Positions 8,020-16,451 of a stretch of 26,952 bases of DNA are shown one piece after another. Source of the stretch: UBA4615 sp044359175 (GTDB lineage: Bacteria; Pseudomonadota; Gammaproteobacteria; Burkholderiales; Burkholderiaceae_E); assembly GCA_044359175.1 (NCBI GenBank), contig JBIKMO010000026.1, positions 1 through 26,952 on the forward strand. The letters run 5' to 3'. Both the position numbers and the translations under genes were made by a program. The stretch's first letter is position 1. Every line of letters starts with the position of its first letter. The notes under the pieces are model-generated. The model made no database searches, was not told the origin of the DNA, and saw nothing but the letters and a program-made list of their open reading frames with translations.

Positions 8020-9474
8020 TCAGACCACGCGCCCGCTGCGCGGCCCCGGCGGATGGCGGCGGAAGTACTTGACGATGCCGGCGTGCATCGCCTCGGCGAG
8101 GCGCGCCTGGTAGCGCGGGTCGCGCAGCCGGCGCTCCTCGTCCGGATTCGAGATGAACGCGGTCTCGACCAGGATCGACGGGATGTCCGGCGCCCGCAGC
8201 ACGGCGAACGCCGCCTGCTCCACGCTCGGCTTGTGCAGGTTGCCCACGACGCGCAGTTCGCCGAGCACCGAGTCTCCCAGTCGCCGGCTCTCCTTCATCT
8301 GCGCGGTGGTCGACAGGTCGAGCAGCACGCGCGCCACCTCACGGTTGCGGCGCGGCAGGTTCACGCCGCCGATCAGGTCGGAGCGGTTCTCGCGGCTCGC
8401 CAGCCAGCGCGCCCCGACGCTGCTCGCGCTGCGGTTCGACAACACGAACACCGACGACCCGCGCGCCTGCGGCAGCACGAACGCGTCGGCGTGCACCGAC
8501 ACGAACAGGTCGGCCGACACCGCACGCGCTTTGCTCACCCGCGTGGCGAGCGGTACGAAGTAGTCCGAGTCCCGCGTCAGGAACGCGCGCATGTTCGGCT
8601 CGGCGTTGATCCGGTCGCGCAGCTTGAAGGCGACCGCGAGCACGACGTCCTTCTCGAGCGTGCCGCCGCGGCCGACCGCGCCGGGGTCTTCCCCGCCATG
8701 ACCCGGGTCGATCGCGATCGTGACCATCCGCGTGACCGCGGGACGACGGTCGCGGGAGCGGGCGTCGATCGCGACCGGGTCCCGGCTGCGGATCAGCGCA
8801 CCGATCGGATCGGTCGCGGCGGACGGCGTACCCCCGGCGGGGGACGCGGCCGAGGCGCGGCCGCCCGTGGCCGAGGCGCTCGCCGACGGGCCGGGCGCTG
8901 ACGCGCCGGGCGTCGCTGCGGCCGACGCCGACTCGGCGGCTGCGGAGGTGGCGTTCGCCCCGTGCGGGTCGGCGACGGGGGACCGGGCGGTCGCGGCCGC
9001 GGCCGCCGTGCGCGCCGCCGGGCTGGGATCCGCGAGCTGCAGCAGCGGGTCGGCGGGTACCGCGGGGTGCAGGTCCATCACCAGGCGGTGCTGGTAGCGT
9101 TCGACCGGCGCGAGCGTGAACACCTGGGGCGCGACCGGCGTCTTCAGGTCGAGCACCAGCCGGACCACGCGCGGCCGGTTCTGGCCGACCCGCACGCTGG
9201 CGATGTACGGATCGTTCGGCTGCACCTTCGCGACGATCTCGCGCAGTTCGTCGTCGATCGCCGCCCCCTGCAGGTCGACCACCAGGCGCGGCGGGTCGGA
9301 GATCGTGAAGTGCGAGGTGCGCAGCGATCGGTCCAGCTCGAGCGTCACCCGGGTGTAGTCGCGTGCCGGCCAGACGCGGACCGCGACGATGGTCGCGCCA
9401 TGGGCGAGCGGCACCTCCAGCGCGAGGAGCGCGCCCGGAACCGCCTTCAGCAGCGCGCGACGGCGGTCACGCAT
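8020..9474 (-). CDS. amiC: N-acetylmuramoyl-L-alanine amidase AmiC (AMIN plus Amidase_3)
   Basis: A periplasmic zinc amidase that cuts the amide bond between MurNAc and the stem peptide during septum splitting. The N-terminus is a likely Tat signal peptide: an RRR motif at residues 4-6, a hydrophobic stretch, and an AHGA cleavage region near 26. Residues about 27-140 form the AMIN domain for septal targeting. A low-complexity Ala/Ser/Gly/Pro linker follows (about 150-245), then the Amidase_3 domain. Zinc and catalytic residues are visible as H259 (DPGHGG), E274 (TLEKD), H328 (SVHAD) and E437 (VETAFISN). The start is ATG 9474; the open frame continues upstream only as shadow of tsaE. The 5' end overlaps tsaE by 28 bp, the conserved tsaE-ami arrangement. 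484 residues is within the family range. Confidence 0.95.
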   Translation of the reverse strand: MRDRRRALLKAVPGALLALEVPLAHGATIVAVRVWPARDYTRVTLELDRSLRTSHFTISDPPRLVVDLQGAAIDDELREIVAKVQPNDPYIASVRVGQNRPRVVRLVLDLKTPVAPQVFTLAPVERYQHRLVMDLHPAVPADPLLQLADPSPAARTAAAAATARSPVADPHGANATSAAAESASAAATPGASAPGPSASASATGGRASAASPAGGTPSAATDPIGALIRSRDPVAIDARSRDRRPAVTRMVTIAIDPGHGGEDPGAVGRGGTLEKDVVLAVAFKLRDRINAEPNMRAFLTRDSDYFVPLATRVSKARAVSADLFVSVHADAFVLPQARGSSVFVLSNRSASSVGARWLASRENRSDLIGGVNLPRRNREVARVLLDLSTTAQMKESRRLGDSVLGELRVVGNLHKPSVEQAAFAVLRAPDIPSILVETAFISNPDEERRLRDPRYQARLAEAMHAGIVKYFRRHPPGPRSGRVV

Positions 9475-9947
9475 CGCCGTCCCGCCGCGGTGAGGCCGCG
9501 CAGGCGAGCGGTCCGCGCGCCCGCGCCGTCGGCCGCGTCGCCCCGGAACTCCAGAGCCAGCTGCAGATCGGCGGTCGGCAGACCGGCCCCAGCCCGCTCC
9601 GGCCACTCGACCAGGCACACGCCGTCACCGCCGAAATAGTCTCCGAAACCCGCCTCACGCCACTCGTCTTCCGAAGAGAATCTATAAAAATCAAAGTGAT
9701 ACACAGGGAACTTCGGCAGATTATAAGGTTCGAGCAGCGTGAACGTGGGACTCCGTACCCGGCCGTTGTAGCCGAGCGACCGCAACAGCCCCCGCACGAA
9801 CGTGGTCTTGCCCACGCCGAGCCCGCCCGACAGCGTCACCAGAAGGCCCGGCCCGAGGGCGGGCGCGAGCCGCGCGGCGAGCGCGCCGGTGGCCTGCTCG
9901 TCGGGCAACTCGACCACGGTCTCGGCCGGCGGCTCGGTATCGGTCAT
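9447..9947 (-). CDS. tsaE: tRNA threonylcarbamoyladenosine biosynthesis ATPase TsaE
   Basis: The P-loop ATPase partner of TsaB and TsaD in making t6A37 of ANN-decoding tRNAs. The Walker A motif GGLGVGKTTF is at residues 41-50. The family blocks RSPTFTLLEPY, VYHFDFYRF and LVEWPERAG follow in the usual order. Length is 166 residues, normal for the family. The start is ATG 9947, only 17 bp from the divergent queG start. It is the first gene of the minus-strand tsaE-amiC-(chrA)-mutL-miaA run. Codons for about residues 73-93 are strikingly AT-rich (TAT, AAT, CCT, TTT, GAT, AGA, TCT), unlike the rest of the gene and the whole window, although the encoded protein is well conserved there. Confidence 0.95.
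   Translation of the reverse strand: MTDTEPPAETVVELPDEQATGALAARLAPALGPGLLVTLSGGLGVGKTTFVRGLLRSLGYNGRVRSPTFTLLEPYNLPKFPVYHFDFYRFSSEDEWREAGFGDYFGGDGVCLVEWPERAGAGLPTADLQLALEFRGDAADGAGARTARLRGLTAAGRRCVTAVARC
9671..9730. other. AT-rich patch inside tsaE (about 37% GC)
   Basis: Direct counting gives 22 G/C in these 60 bases, against roughly three-quarters GC around them. The patch encodes conserved TsaE residues (PYNLPKF, HFDFYRF) with codons almost unused elsewhere in the window, including an AGA arginine. It contains a perfect TATAAT on the minus strand (9725 to 9720) and a run CTATAAAAATC on the plus strand. No other coding stretch in the window looks like it. Possible explanations are an internal promoter for amiC, a recombination tract from a lower-GC donor, or selection on RNA structure. 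Confidence 0.8.
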
Positions 9948-9964
9948 CGACCTAGAATACCGGC
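9948..9964. promoter_or_regulatory. Shared symmetric promoter between tsaE and queG
   Basis: The whole intergenic gap is 17 bp. At its centre TAGAATA (9953-9959) reads as the -10 box TAGAAT on the plus strand, with 6 nt to the queG ATG. It also reads as the -10 box TATTCT on the minus strand, with 6 nt to the tsaE ATG. Both genes would therefore be transcribed from overlapping -10 elements with start sites at or beside their start codons. No -35 match is visible on either side; those positions would lie within the opposite gene. Confidence 0.5.
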
Positions 9965-11089
9965 ATGGATGCGGACGCCGGCCGGCGGTGGGTGGCGCGG
10001 CTGCGCGAGTGGGCGGCCGAGCTCGGATTCGCGCATCTGGGCGTGGCCGACGTCGACCTGTCCGACGCCGAGCCCGGGCTGCGCCGCTGGCTGGCCGCCG
10101 GGTTCCATGGCGAGATGGACTACCTCGCCCGCCACGCCGACCTGCGCACCCGCCCGCACGCGCTCGTGCCGGGTACCGTGCGCGCGGTGATGGTCGCGAT
10201 GGACTACGCGCCGCGCGATCCGGACTGGGTGGCTCGCGCATGGGCGACGCTCGGCGACCACGAGCGCGCCTACGTGTCGCGCTACGCGCTCGGACGCGAT
10301 TACCACAAGGTGGTCCGGGGTCGGCTCGCGCAGCTGGCGCGGCGGCTGCAGGCCGAGGCAGGTCCGTTCGGATGGCGTGCGTTCTGCGACTCGGCGCCGG
10401 TGATGGAGGTCGAGCTCGCGCGCCGCGCCGGGCTCGGCTGGCGCGGCAAGCACACGCTGCTGCTCGCGCGCGACGGCGGCTCGATGCGGTTCCTGGGCAC
10501 GCTCTACACCGATCTGCCGCTGCCGGTGGACGCGCCGGTCGACGCGCACTGCGGCCGATGCACCGCGTGCATCGACGCTTGTCCGACCGGCGCGATCGTC
10601 GCCCCGTACCGGCTCGACGCGAGGCGCTGCGTGTCGTACCTGACGATCGAGCTGCACGGCCCGATCCCGGTCGAGCACCGCGCGTCGATCGGCAACCGCA
10701 TCTACGGCTGCGACGATTGCCAGCTCGCCTGCCCGTGGAATCGCTACGCCGCGGCCGCGGCACAGCCGGACTTCGCGCCGCGCCACGGGCTGGACGCGGC
10801 GTCGCTCGCCGCGCTGTTCGCGTGGGATCGCGCGACCTTCGAGGCGCGCCTCGCCGGCTCGGCGATCCGCCGCATCGGCCACGAGCGCTGGCTGCGCAAC
10901 CTCGCGGTCGCGCTCGGCAACGCGCCGACCACACCGACGGTGCTCGCCGCACTGCGCTCGCGCGAGCACGATCCGTCGATGCTGGTGGCCGAGCACGTGC
11001 GCTGGGCGCTCGCGCGGCACGTTGCCGCATCCGGCGCGTCCGCCACCGCCGCGCCCGCAACGACGCCGACGCCGCCTCCCACGCCCTGA
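9965..11089 (+). CDS. queG: Epoxyqueuosine reductase QueG
   Basis: A cobalamin- and 4Fe-4S-dependent enzyme for the last step of queuosine synthesis, reducing epoxyqueuosine in tRNA. Two ferredoxin-type cysteine sets are visible: C196-x2-C199-x2-C202-x3-C206 and C249-x2-C252-x3-C256, with C222 completing the second cluster. D142 in the CDSAPVMEV segment matches the catalytic acid. LARRAGLGWRGKHTLL is a strong family block. The C-terminal part after about 280 is helical and HEAT-like, including RRIGHERWLRNLAVALGN. Length (374) is normal. The ATG at 9965 lies 6 nt after a -10-like TAGAAT with no room for a Shine-Dalgarno. It is divergent from tsaE, a neighbourhood also known from enterobacteria. 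Confidence 0.95.
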   Translation: MDADAGRRWVARLREWAAELGFAHLGVADVDLSDAEPGLRRWLAAGFHGEMDYLARHADLRTRPHALVPGTVRAVMVAMDYAPRDPDWVARAWATLGDHERAYVSRYALGRDYHKVVRGRLAQLARRLQAEAGPFGWRAFCDSAPVMEVELARRAGLGWRGKHTLLLARDGGSMRFLGTLYTDLPLPVDAPVDAHCGRCTACIDACPTGAIVAPYRLDARRCVSYLTIELHGPIPVEHRASIGNRIYGCDDCQLACPWNRYAAAAAQPDFAPRHGLDAASLAALFAWDRATFEARLAGSAIRRIGHERWLRNLAVALGNAPTTPTVLAALRSREHDPSMLVAEHVRWALARHVAASGASATAAPATTPTPPPTP

Positions 11090-11171
11090 TCCGCCGCCGC
11101 GACCGGTGGCCGGTCGCCGCCCCGCCGCGCCGTCGCCCCGGCCCGACCGGCGCGCACGTACCCGCTTCCGC

Positions 11172-11177
11172 TATAGT
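11172..11177 (+). promoter_or_regulatory. xerD -10 box (TATAGT)
   Basis: TATAGT lies 33 nt before the GTG chosen as the xerD start, within the 121-bp queG-xerD gap, giving a leader of about 25-30 nt. It matches the consensus at 5 of 6 positions. No clear -35 is seen. Confidence 0.35.
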
Positions 11178-11210
11178 CGGGCGCCTTCACGAGACCCCGG
11201 ATGTCGCGCG

Positions 11211-12164
11211 GTGTCCCGACCCGCTGCCCAGCCCGCCGCGCCGGCACGCGCGGCCGCCGCCCAGCCGCCCGACGCAGCCGACCGCGATGCGCTGCTCGCC
11301 TTCACCGACGCGCTCTGGCTCGAGGACGGCCTGGCGCGCAACACGCTCACCGCCTACCGGCGCGATCTGGCGCTGCTCGCCCGCTGGCTCGACGGGCGAG
11401 GGCGGACGCTGCTGGCAGCGACCGAGCACGACCTGCAGTCCTACGTCGCCGACCGCCATGCGGCGTCGCGCCCCGCGAGCGCGAACCGCCGGCTGACGGT
11501 GTTTCGCCGCTTCTTCCGCTGGCTGCTGCGCGAGGGCCGCCGGCGCGACGACCCGACCGTGCGGATCGCAGCGGCGCGCCAGCCGCCGCGCTTTCCGAAT
11601 GCGCTGACCGAGGCGCAGGTCGACGCGCTGCTGGCCGCCCCCGACGCCGGGACGCCGCTGGGACTGCGCGACCGCGCGATGCTCGAGACCTTGTACGCGA
11701 CCGGCCTGCGTGTGTCCGAGCTGGTCGGGCTGCCGACGGTCGCGCTGTCGCGGGTCGACGCGGTGGTGCGGGTGACCGGCAAGGGCGGCAAGGAGCGGCT
11801 GGTGCCGCTCGGCGAGCCTGCGCGCGACTGGATCGAGCGGTGGTTGCGTGAGGGGCGCGGCGCGCTGCTGGGCGCGCGCGCGAGCGACGCGCTGTTCGTC
11901 ACCGCACGCGGCGGCCCGATGACCCGGCAGATGTTCTGGACGCTGATCAGGCGCCACGCCCGCGCCGCCGGCGTGGTCGCGCCGCTGTCGCCGCACACGC
12001 TGCGGCATGCGTTCGCGACGCACCTGCTCAACCACGGTGCCGACCTGCGGGTCGTGCAGATGCTGCTCGGACACGCCGACATCTCGACCACGCAGATCTA
12101 CACGCACGTCGCGCGCGAGCGCCTGAAGGCGCTGCATGCGCGCCATCATCCGCGCGGTACCTGA
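11211..12164 (+). CDS. xerD: Tyrosine recombinase XerD
   Basis: A site-specific recombinase that acts with XerC at dif to resolve chromosome dimers. All six catalytic residues are present in the 317-residue form: R167 (TGLRVSEL), K191 (TGKGGKE), H262 and R265 (PHTLRHAFATHLLNHG), H288 (LLGHADIS) and Y297 (TQIYTHV). The N-terminal SAM-like core-binding domain spans about 22-115. GTG 11211 is chosen because a -10 box ends 33 nt upstream and the family begins shortly after it. The longer open frame back to 11022 is Pro/Arg-rich shadow of queG and the gap. XerD is favoured over XerC by sequence feel, for example the LLGHADISTTQIYTHVA ending. The 3' end overlaps convergent hpaR by 19 bp. Confidence 0.92.
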   Translation: MSRPAAQPAAPARAAAAQPPDAADRDALLAFTDALWLEDGLARNTLTAYRRDLALLARWLDGRGRTLLAATEHDLQSYVADRHAASRPASANRRLTVFRRFFRWLLREGRRRDDPTVRIAAARQPPRFPNALTEAQVDALLAAPDAGTPLGLRDRAMLETLYATGLRVSELVGLPTVALSRVDAVVRVTGKGGKERLVPLGEPARDWIERWLREGRGALLGARASDALFVTARGGPMTRQMFWTLIRRHARAAGVVAPLSPHTLRHAFATHLLNHGADLRVVQMLLGHADISTTQIYTHVARERLKALHARHHPRGT

Positions 12165-12664
12165 TCCTCCAGTCGCCGCGCGACCCGGGGCAACAGCGTG
12201 TACAGCCCGGCGAGCGCCGCCGGCCCGACCGCCTCGCCGATCGCGCGGTAGCGCGCCTCGGAGTGCGGACCCACGGTTCGAATCAGCGCACGGCCGGCCG
12301 GCGCGATGCGCACGCTGATGCCGCGCGCGTCGTTCACGCTCGGGGCGCTGGCGACCAGCCCCCGCGCCTGCAGCGCGGGCAGCAGCCGAGACAGGCTGGG
12401 TTTGCTGATCAGCGTGAGCTCGGCCAGACGGGTGATCCGCGCATCCTCGACCGAGGCGAGCGCACGCAGCACGCGCCACTGCTGCTCGGTGATCCGGTGC
12501 GCGCGCAGCACCGGCCGGAACTGGGCCATCACCGCCTGGTGGCAGCGCAGCAGCAGCATCGGCAGCGACTGGGAGAACTCGCGGATCGGTTCGGCGGCGG
12601 CTGCGCGCGGGCCCGCGGGCACGCGGGGCGCGCGGGGCGTGCCGGGTCGGGCCGCTCGCGTCAC
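12146..12664 (-). CDS. hpaR: MarR-family regulator of homoprotocatechuate degradation (HpaR)
   Basis: A 172-residue winged-helix MarR regulator. The block SLPMLLLRCHQAVMAQFRP, then HRITEQQWRVLRALA, is characteristic of HpaR/HpcR. The recognition helix region is LTLISKPSLSRLLPALQARG and the wing is near NDARGISVRIAPAG. HpaR proteins repress the meta-cleavage operon and are released by the aromatic substrate; that role is supported here by the adjacent hpa genes. The start is GTG 12664, overlapping the stop of the upstream FAH gene as GTGA, so the two are translationally coupled. An extra N-terminal Ala/Arg/Pro stretch of about 25 residues precedes the usual start of the family. Autoregulation through the palindrome at 13561-13576 is likely. 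Confidence 0.9.
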   Translation of the reverse strand: MTRAARPGTPRAPRVPAGPRAAAAEPIREFSQSLPMLLLRCHQAVMAQFRPVLRAHRITEQQWRVLRALASVEDARITRLAELTLISKPSLSRLLPALQARGLVASAPSVNDARGISVRIAPAGRALIRTVGPHSEARYRAIGEAVGPAALAGLYTLLPRVARRLEDQVPRG

Positions 12665-13530
12665 GCGGCCTCGTCCGCGACCGGGTTCGAGAGCGTGCCG
12701 ACCCCGGTCACGGTGACCTCGACCCGGTCCCCCGGCACCAGCCACTTCGGCGGATCGAACCGTGCGCCGGCGCCGGTGGGCGTGCCGGTGGCGATCAGGT
12801 CGCCCGGTTCCAGCCGCATGAACGTCGACAGGTACGCGATCAGTGCGTCGAACGGGAACATCAGTCGCGCGGTGGTGTCGTCCTGGCGCAGTTCGCCGTT
12901 GACCCGCGTGCTCACGCGCAGGTCGCCGAAGCCCTCGAACGCGTCGGCGGTCACCAGCCAGGGGCCGAGCGCGCCGCTCGACTCGAAGTTCTTGCCCTGC
13001 GTGACGTTGAACTTGCCGTGTCGCAGCCAGTCCCGGACCGTGCCCTCATTCATGCAGGTGAGCCCGGCGACATGCGCGGCCGCACACTCGCGCGGGATGC
13101 GCCGGCCCGCGCGGCCGATCACGATCGCGATCTCGCCTTCGTAGTCGAGCTGCAGCGATTCCGGCGGTCGAAGCAGCGGCTCGCCGTGCGCCACCAGCGA
13201 CCCCGGCGAGCGCATGAACAGGCTTGGCCACTTCGGCCGTTCGGAACCGTCCTTGTACTCCTCGTTGCGGTCGGCGTAGTTGACGCCCACGCAGACGATC
13301 CGGCCCGGCCGCGCGAGCGGCTTGCGCAGCCGAACGTCGGCGAGCGCGTGATCGGGCGCGGCGTGCGCGAGGGCCTCTCGCGCGCGGTCGACCGCGTCGG
13401 CGGCGAGCAGCGCGTGCAGGGAGTCGATGCCTGCGAGCCGCGCCTGCAGGTCGACCACGAGTGCGTCGTGCTCGCCGACCACCGCGCCCCAGCGTTCGCG
13501 CCCGCCCTGCTCGTAGGACACCAGTTTCAT
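12661..13530 (-). CDS. Fumarylacetoacetate hydrolase-family enzyme, HpaG-like (isomerase/decarboxylase of the homoprotocatechuate pathway)
   Basis: A 289-residue single-domain FAH-fold protein. The metal-site signature is DYEGEIAIVIG (E131, E133) with an Asp in the NEGTVRDW segment (D167). CVGVNYADRNEEY and the C-terminal GDLIATGTPTGAG are standard family blocks. In the hpa pathway such enzymes decarboxylate 5-oxopent-3-ene-1,2,5-tricarboxylate and isomerise the product. In E. coli the two activities sit in one 429-residue two-domain HpaG; here only one domain is present, so either it does both or a second gene lies elsewhere. The start is ATG 13530; the upstream extension to 13797 crosses the divergent promoter and is rejected. 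It is divergent from hpaF and coupled to hpaR. Which of the two HpaG activities it has cannot be told from sequence alone. Confidence 0.82.
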   Translation of the reverse strand: MKLVSYEQGGRERWGAVVGEHDALVVDLQARLAGIDSLHALLAADAVDRAREALAHAAPDHALADVRLRKPLARPGRIVCVGVNYADRNEEYKDGSERPKWPSLFMRSPGSLVAHGEPLLRPPESLQLDYEGEIAIVIGRAGRRIPRECAAAHVAGLTCMNEGTVRDWLRHGKFNVTQGKNFESSGALGPWLVTADAFEGFGDLRVSTRVNGELRQDDTTARLMFPFDALIAYLSTFMRLEPGDLIATGTPTGAGARFDPPKWLVPGDRVEVTVTGVGTLSNPVADEAA

Positions 13531-13560
13531 CGTGCGGCCTCTTCCCGACACCGTGGAACA

Positions 13561-13576
13561 CGTTAACATGTCAACG
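13561..13576. promoter_or_regulatory. Candidate HpaR operator, imperfect palindrome CGTTAACATGTCAACG
   Basis: The 16-bp element is symmetric around 13568/13569 with a single mismatched pair per half (GTTAAC against GTTGAC). It lies 30 bp from the hpaG-like start in the 124-bp divergent gap, and is AT-rich against its surroundings. On the minus strand it contains TTGACA, a perfect -35. On the plus strand it contains TAACAT (13564-13569), a -10-like hexamer. A MarR dimer bound here would cover promoter elements for both directions. Confidence 0.55.
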
Positions 13577-13643
13577 AAACGCCGGGCAACCGGCGGCGCC
13601 GTGCGCGGTCGGTGCGCCGGCGCGCGGCCGCGCCCCACCCCAC

Positions 13644-13650
13644 GGAGGAA
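13644..13650 (+). promoter_or_regulatory. hpaF ribosome binding site (GGAGGAA)
   Basis: A near-perfect Shine-Dalgarno, 4 nt before ATG 13655. It fixes the hpaF start, so that proline is the first residue after the initiator Met, as the tautomerase mechanism requires. It is one of very few strong Shine-Dalgarno sequences in the window. Confidence 0.75.
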
Positions 13651-13654
13651 CCGG

Positions 13655-14058
13655 ATGCCGCACATCGTCGTCGAGTACTCGGCCAACCTTCGGCCGCGAA
13701 TCGACCTGCCTGGGCTGCTGCGCACGCTGCACGATGCGGCGATCGCCACCGGCGTCTTCCCCTTCGGCGGCACCCGTACGCGTGCGGTGGCGCGCACCGA
13801 CTACCTGATCGCGGACGGTCACCCGGACAATGCGTTCGTGCACGTGACGCTGCGCATCGGCCACGGCCGCACGCTCGACGTCCGCCAGGCCGCCGGCCAG
13901 CGGGTGTTCGACGCGCTGTGCGCGGCCCTCGGCCCGGTGCAGTCGGTCTCGCCGCTCGCGATCTCGTTCGAGGTCCAGGAGATCGACCCGGTGCTGAACT
14001 TCAAGCGCAACAACCTTCACGACTACGTCGAGGCCCGCCGCGCGGGCAGGGAGCGTCC

Positions 14059-14062
<4 letters not shown>
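13655..14062 (+). CDS. hpaF: 5-carboxymethyl-2-hydroxymuconate delta-isomerase HpaF
   Basis: A 135-residue tautomerase-fold enzyme that isomerises 5-carboxymethyl-2-hydroxymuconate in homoprotocatechuate breakdown. It begins Met-Pro-His, so Pro becomes the catalytic N-terminal base after Met removal. The blocks DLPGLLRTLHDA, ATGVFPFGGTRTRA, AFVHVTLRIGHGR, LAISFEVQEIDP and LNFKRNNLHDYV follow E. coli HpaF closely. A strong Shine-Dalgarno at 13644-13650 sets the start; the open frame to 13532 would cross the operator. The stop overlaps the hpaE start as ATGA. hpaF being first in the operon differs from the enterobacterial order, where it follows hpaD. Confidence 0.94.
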
Positions 14063-15585
<1,523 letters not shown>

Positions 15586-15586
15586 C

Positions 15587-16438
15587 ATGGGCACGCTCGC
15601 GCTCGCCGCCAAGATCACCCACGTACCGTCGATGTACATCTCCGAGCATCCGGGTCCGCACCAGGGCTGCCGGCAGGCGGCAATCGACGGTCACCACGAG
15701 ATCGGCCGCCGATGCCGCGCGCTCGGGGTCGACACGATCGTGGTGTTCGACGTGCACTGGCAGGTCAACGCCGGCTACCACGTCAACTGCGCGCCGCGAT
15801 TCGAGGGCACCTACACCAGCAACGAGCTGCCGCACTTCATCCGGAACATGCCGTACGCGTATCCGGGCGATCCGGTGCTCGGCCGCGCGATCGCCGAGCA
15901 GGCGAGCGCCGACGGCACGTTCACCCGCGCGCATGACGCGACCACGCTCGAGCTCGAGTACGGCACGCTGGTGCCGATGCGCTACATGAACGCCGATCAA
16001 CGCTTCAAGGTGGTGTCGGTGGCCGCCTGGTGCGCCTGGCACCGGCTCGAGGACAGCGCGCGCTTCGGCGCGTCGGTCCGCCGCGCGATCGAGCAGCGCT
16101 TCGACGGGACGGTCGCGGTGTTCGCGAGCGGATCGCTGTCGCACCGCTTCAACGACAACGGCAGCCCCGAGGCGTCGATGCACGAGATCAGCGACGAGTT
16201 CTTCCGCCAGGTGGACCTGCGCGTGGTCGAACTCTGGAAGCGGGGCGACTGGACGACCTTCATCCGGATGCTGCCGCAGTACGCCGAGCGCTGCATCGGC
16301 GAGGGCGGCATGCACGACACCGCGATGCTGCTCGGCCTGCTCGGTTGGGCCGACTACGACCGGCCGGCCGAGGTGATCACGCCGTACTTCCCGAGCTCGG
16401 GTACCGGCCAGATCAACGCGGTATTCCCGGTCGTCTGA
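15587..16438 (+). CDS. hpaD: 3,4-dihydroxyphenylacetate 2,3-dioxygenase HpaD (LigB-type extradiol)
   Basis: Cleaves homoprotocatechuate next to the diol to give 5-carboxymethyl-2-hydroxymuconate semialdehyde. It is 283 residues, the same length as enterobacterial HpaD. It starts MGTLALAAKITHVPSMYISE and carries GCRQAAIDGHHEIGRRC, YTSNELPHFIRNM, LEYGTLVPMRYMN and FASGSLSHRFNDNG. Conserved histidines include His12 (ITHVPS), His57 (DVHWQ) and the HRF histidine, typical of the LigB-superfamily iron site. ATG 15587 is one base after the hpaE stop, with a G-rich Shine-Dalgarno-like stretch (CTGGGGG) in the hpaE end. It is co-transcribed with hpaF, hpaE and the following reductase. Confidence 0.96.
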   Translation: MGTLALAAKITHVPSMYISEHPGPHQGCRQAAIDGHHEIGRRCRALGVDTIVVFDVHWQVNAGYHVNCAPRFEGTYTSNELPHFIRNMPYAYPGDPVLGRAIAEQASADGTFTRAHDATTLELEYGTLVPMRYMNADQRFKVVSVAAWCAWHRLEDSARFGASVRRAIEQRFDGTVAVFASGSLSHRFNDNGSPEASMHEISDEFFRQVDLRVVELWKRGDWTTFIRMLPQYAERCIGEGGMHDTAMLLGLLGWADYDRPAEVITPYFPSSGTGQINAVFPVV

Positions 16439-16451
16439 CAGGGGTGTGACG

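Noticed and set aside
8480..8790. Ala/Ser/Gly-rich stretches in AmiC, MutL, TamB and the carboxylase as possible repeats
   Set aside because: These are ordinary low-complexity linkers between domains in a high-GC genome; no exact tandem unit is visible.
11022..11210. Upstream extension of XerD
   Set aside because: Pro/Arg-rich shadow of queG and the intergenic gap; a -10 box at 11172 would lie inside it.
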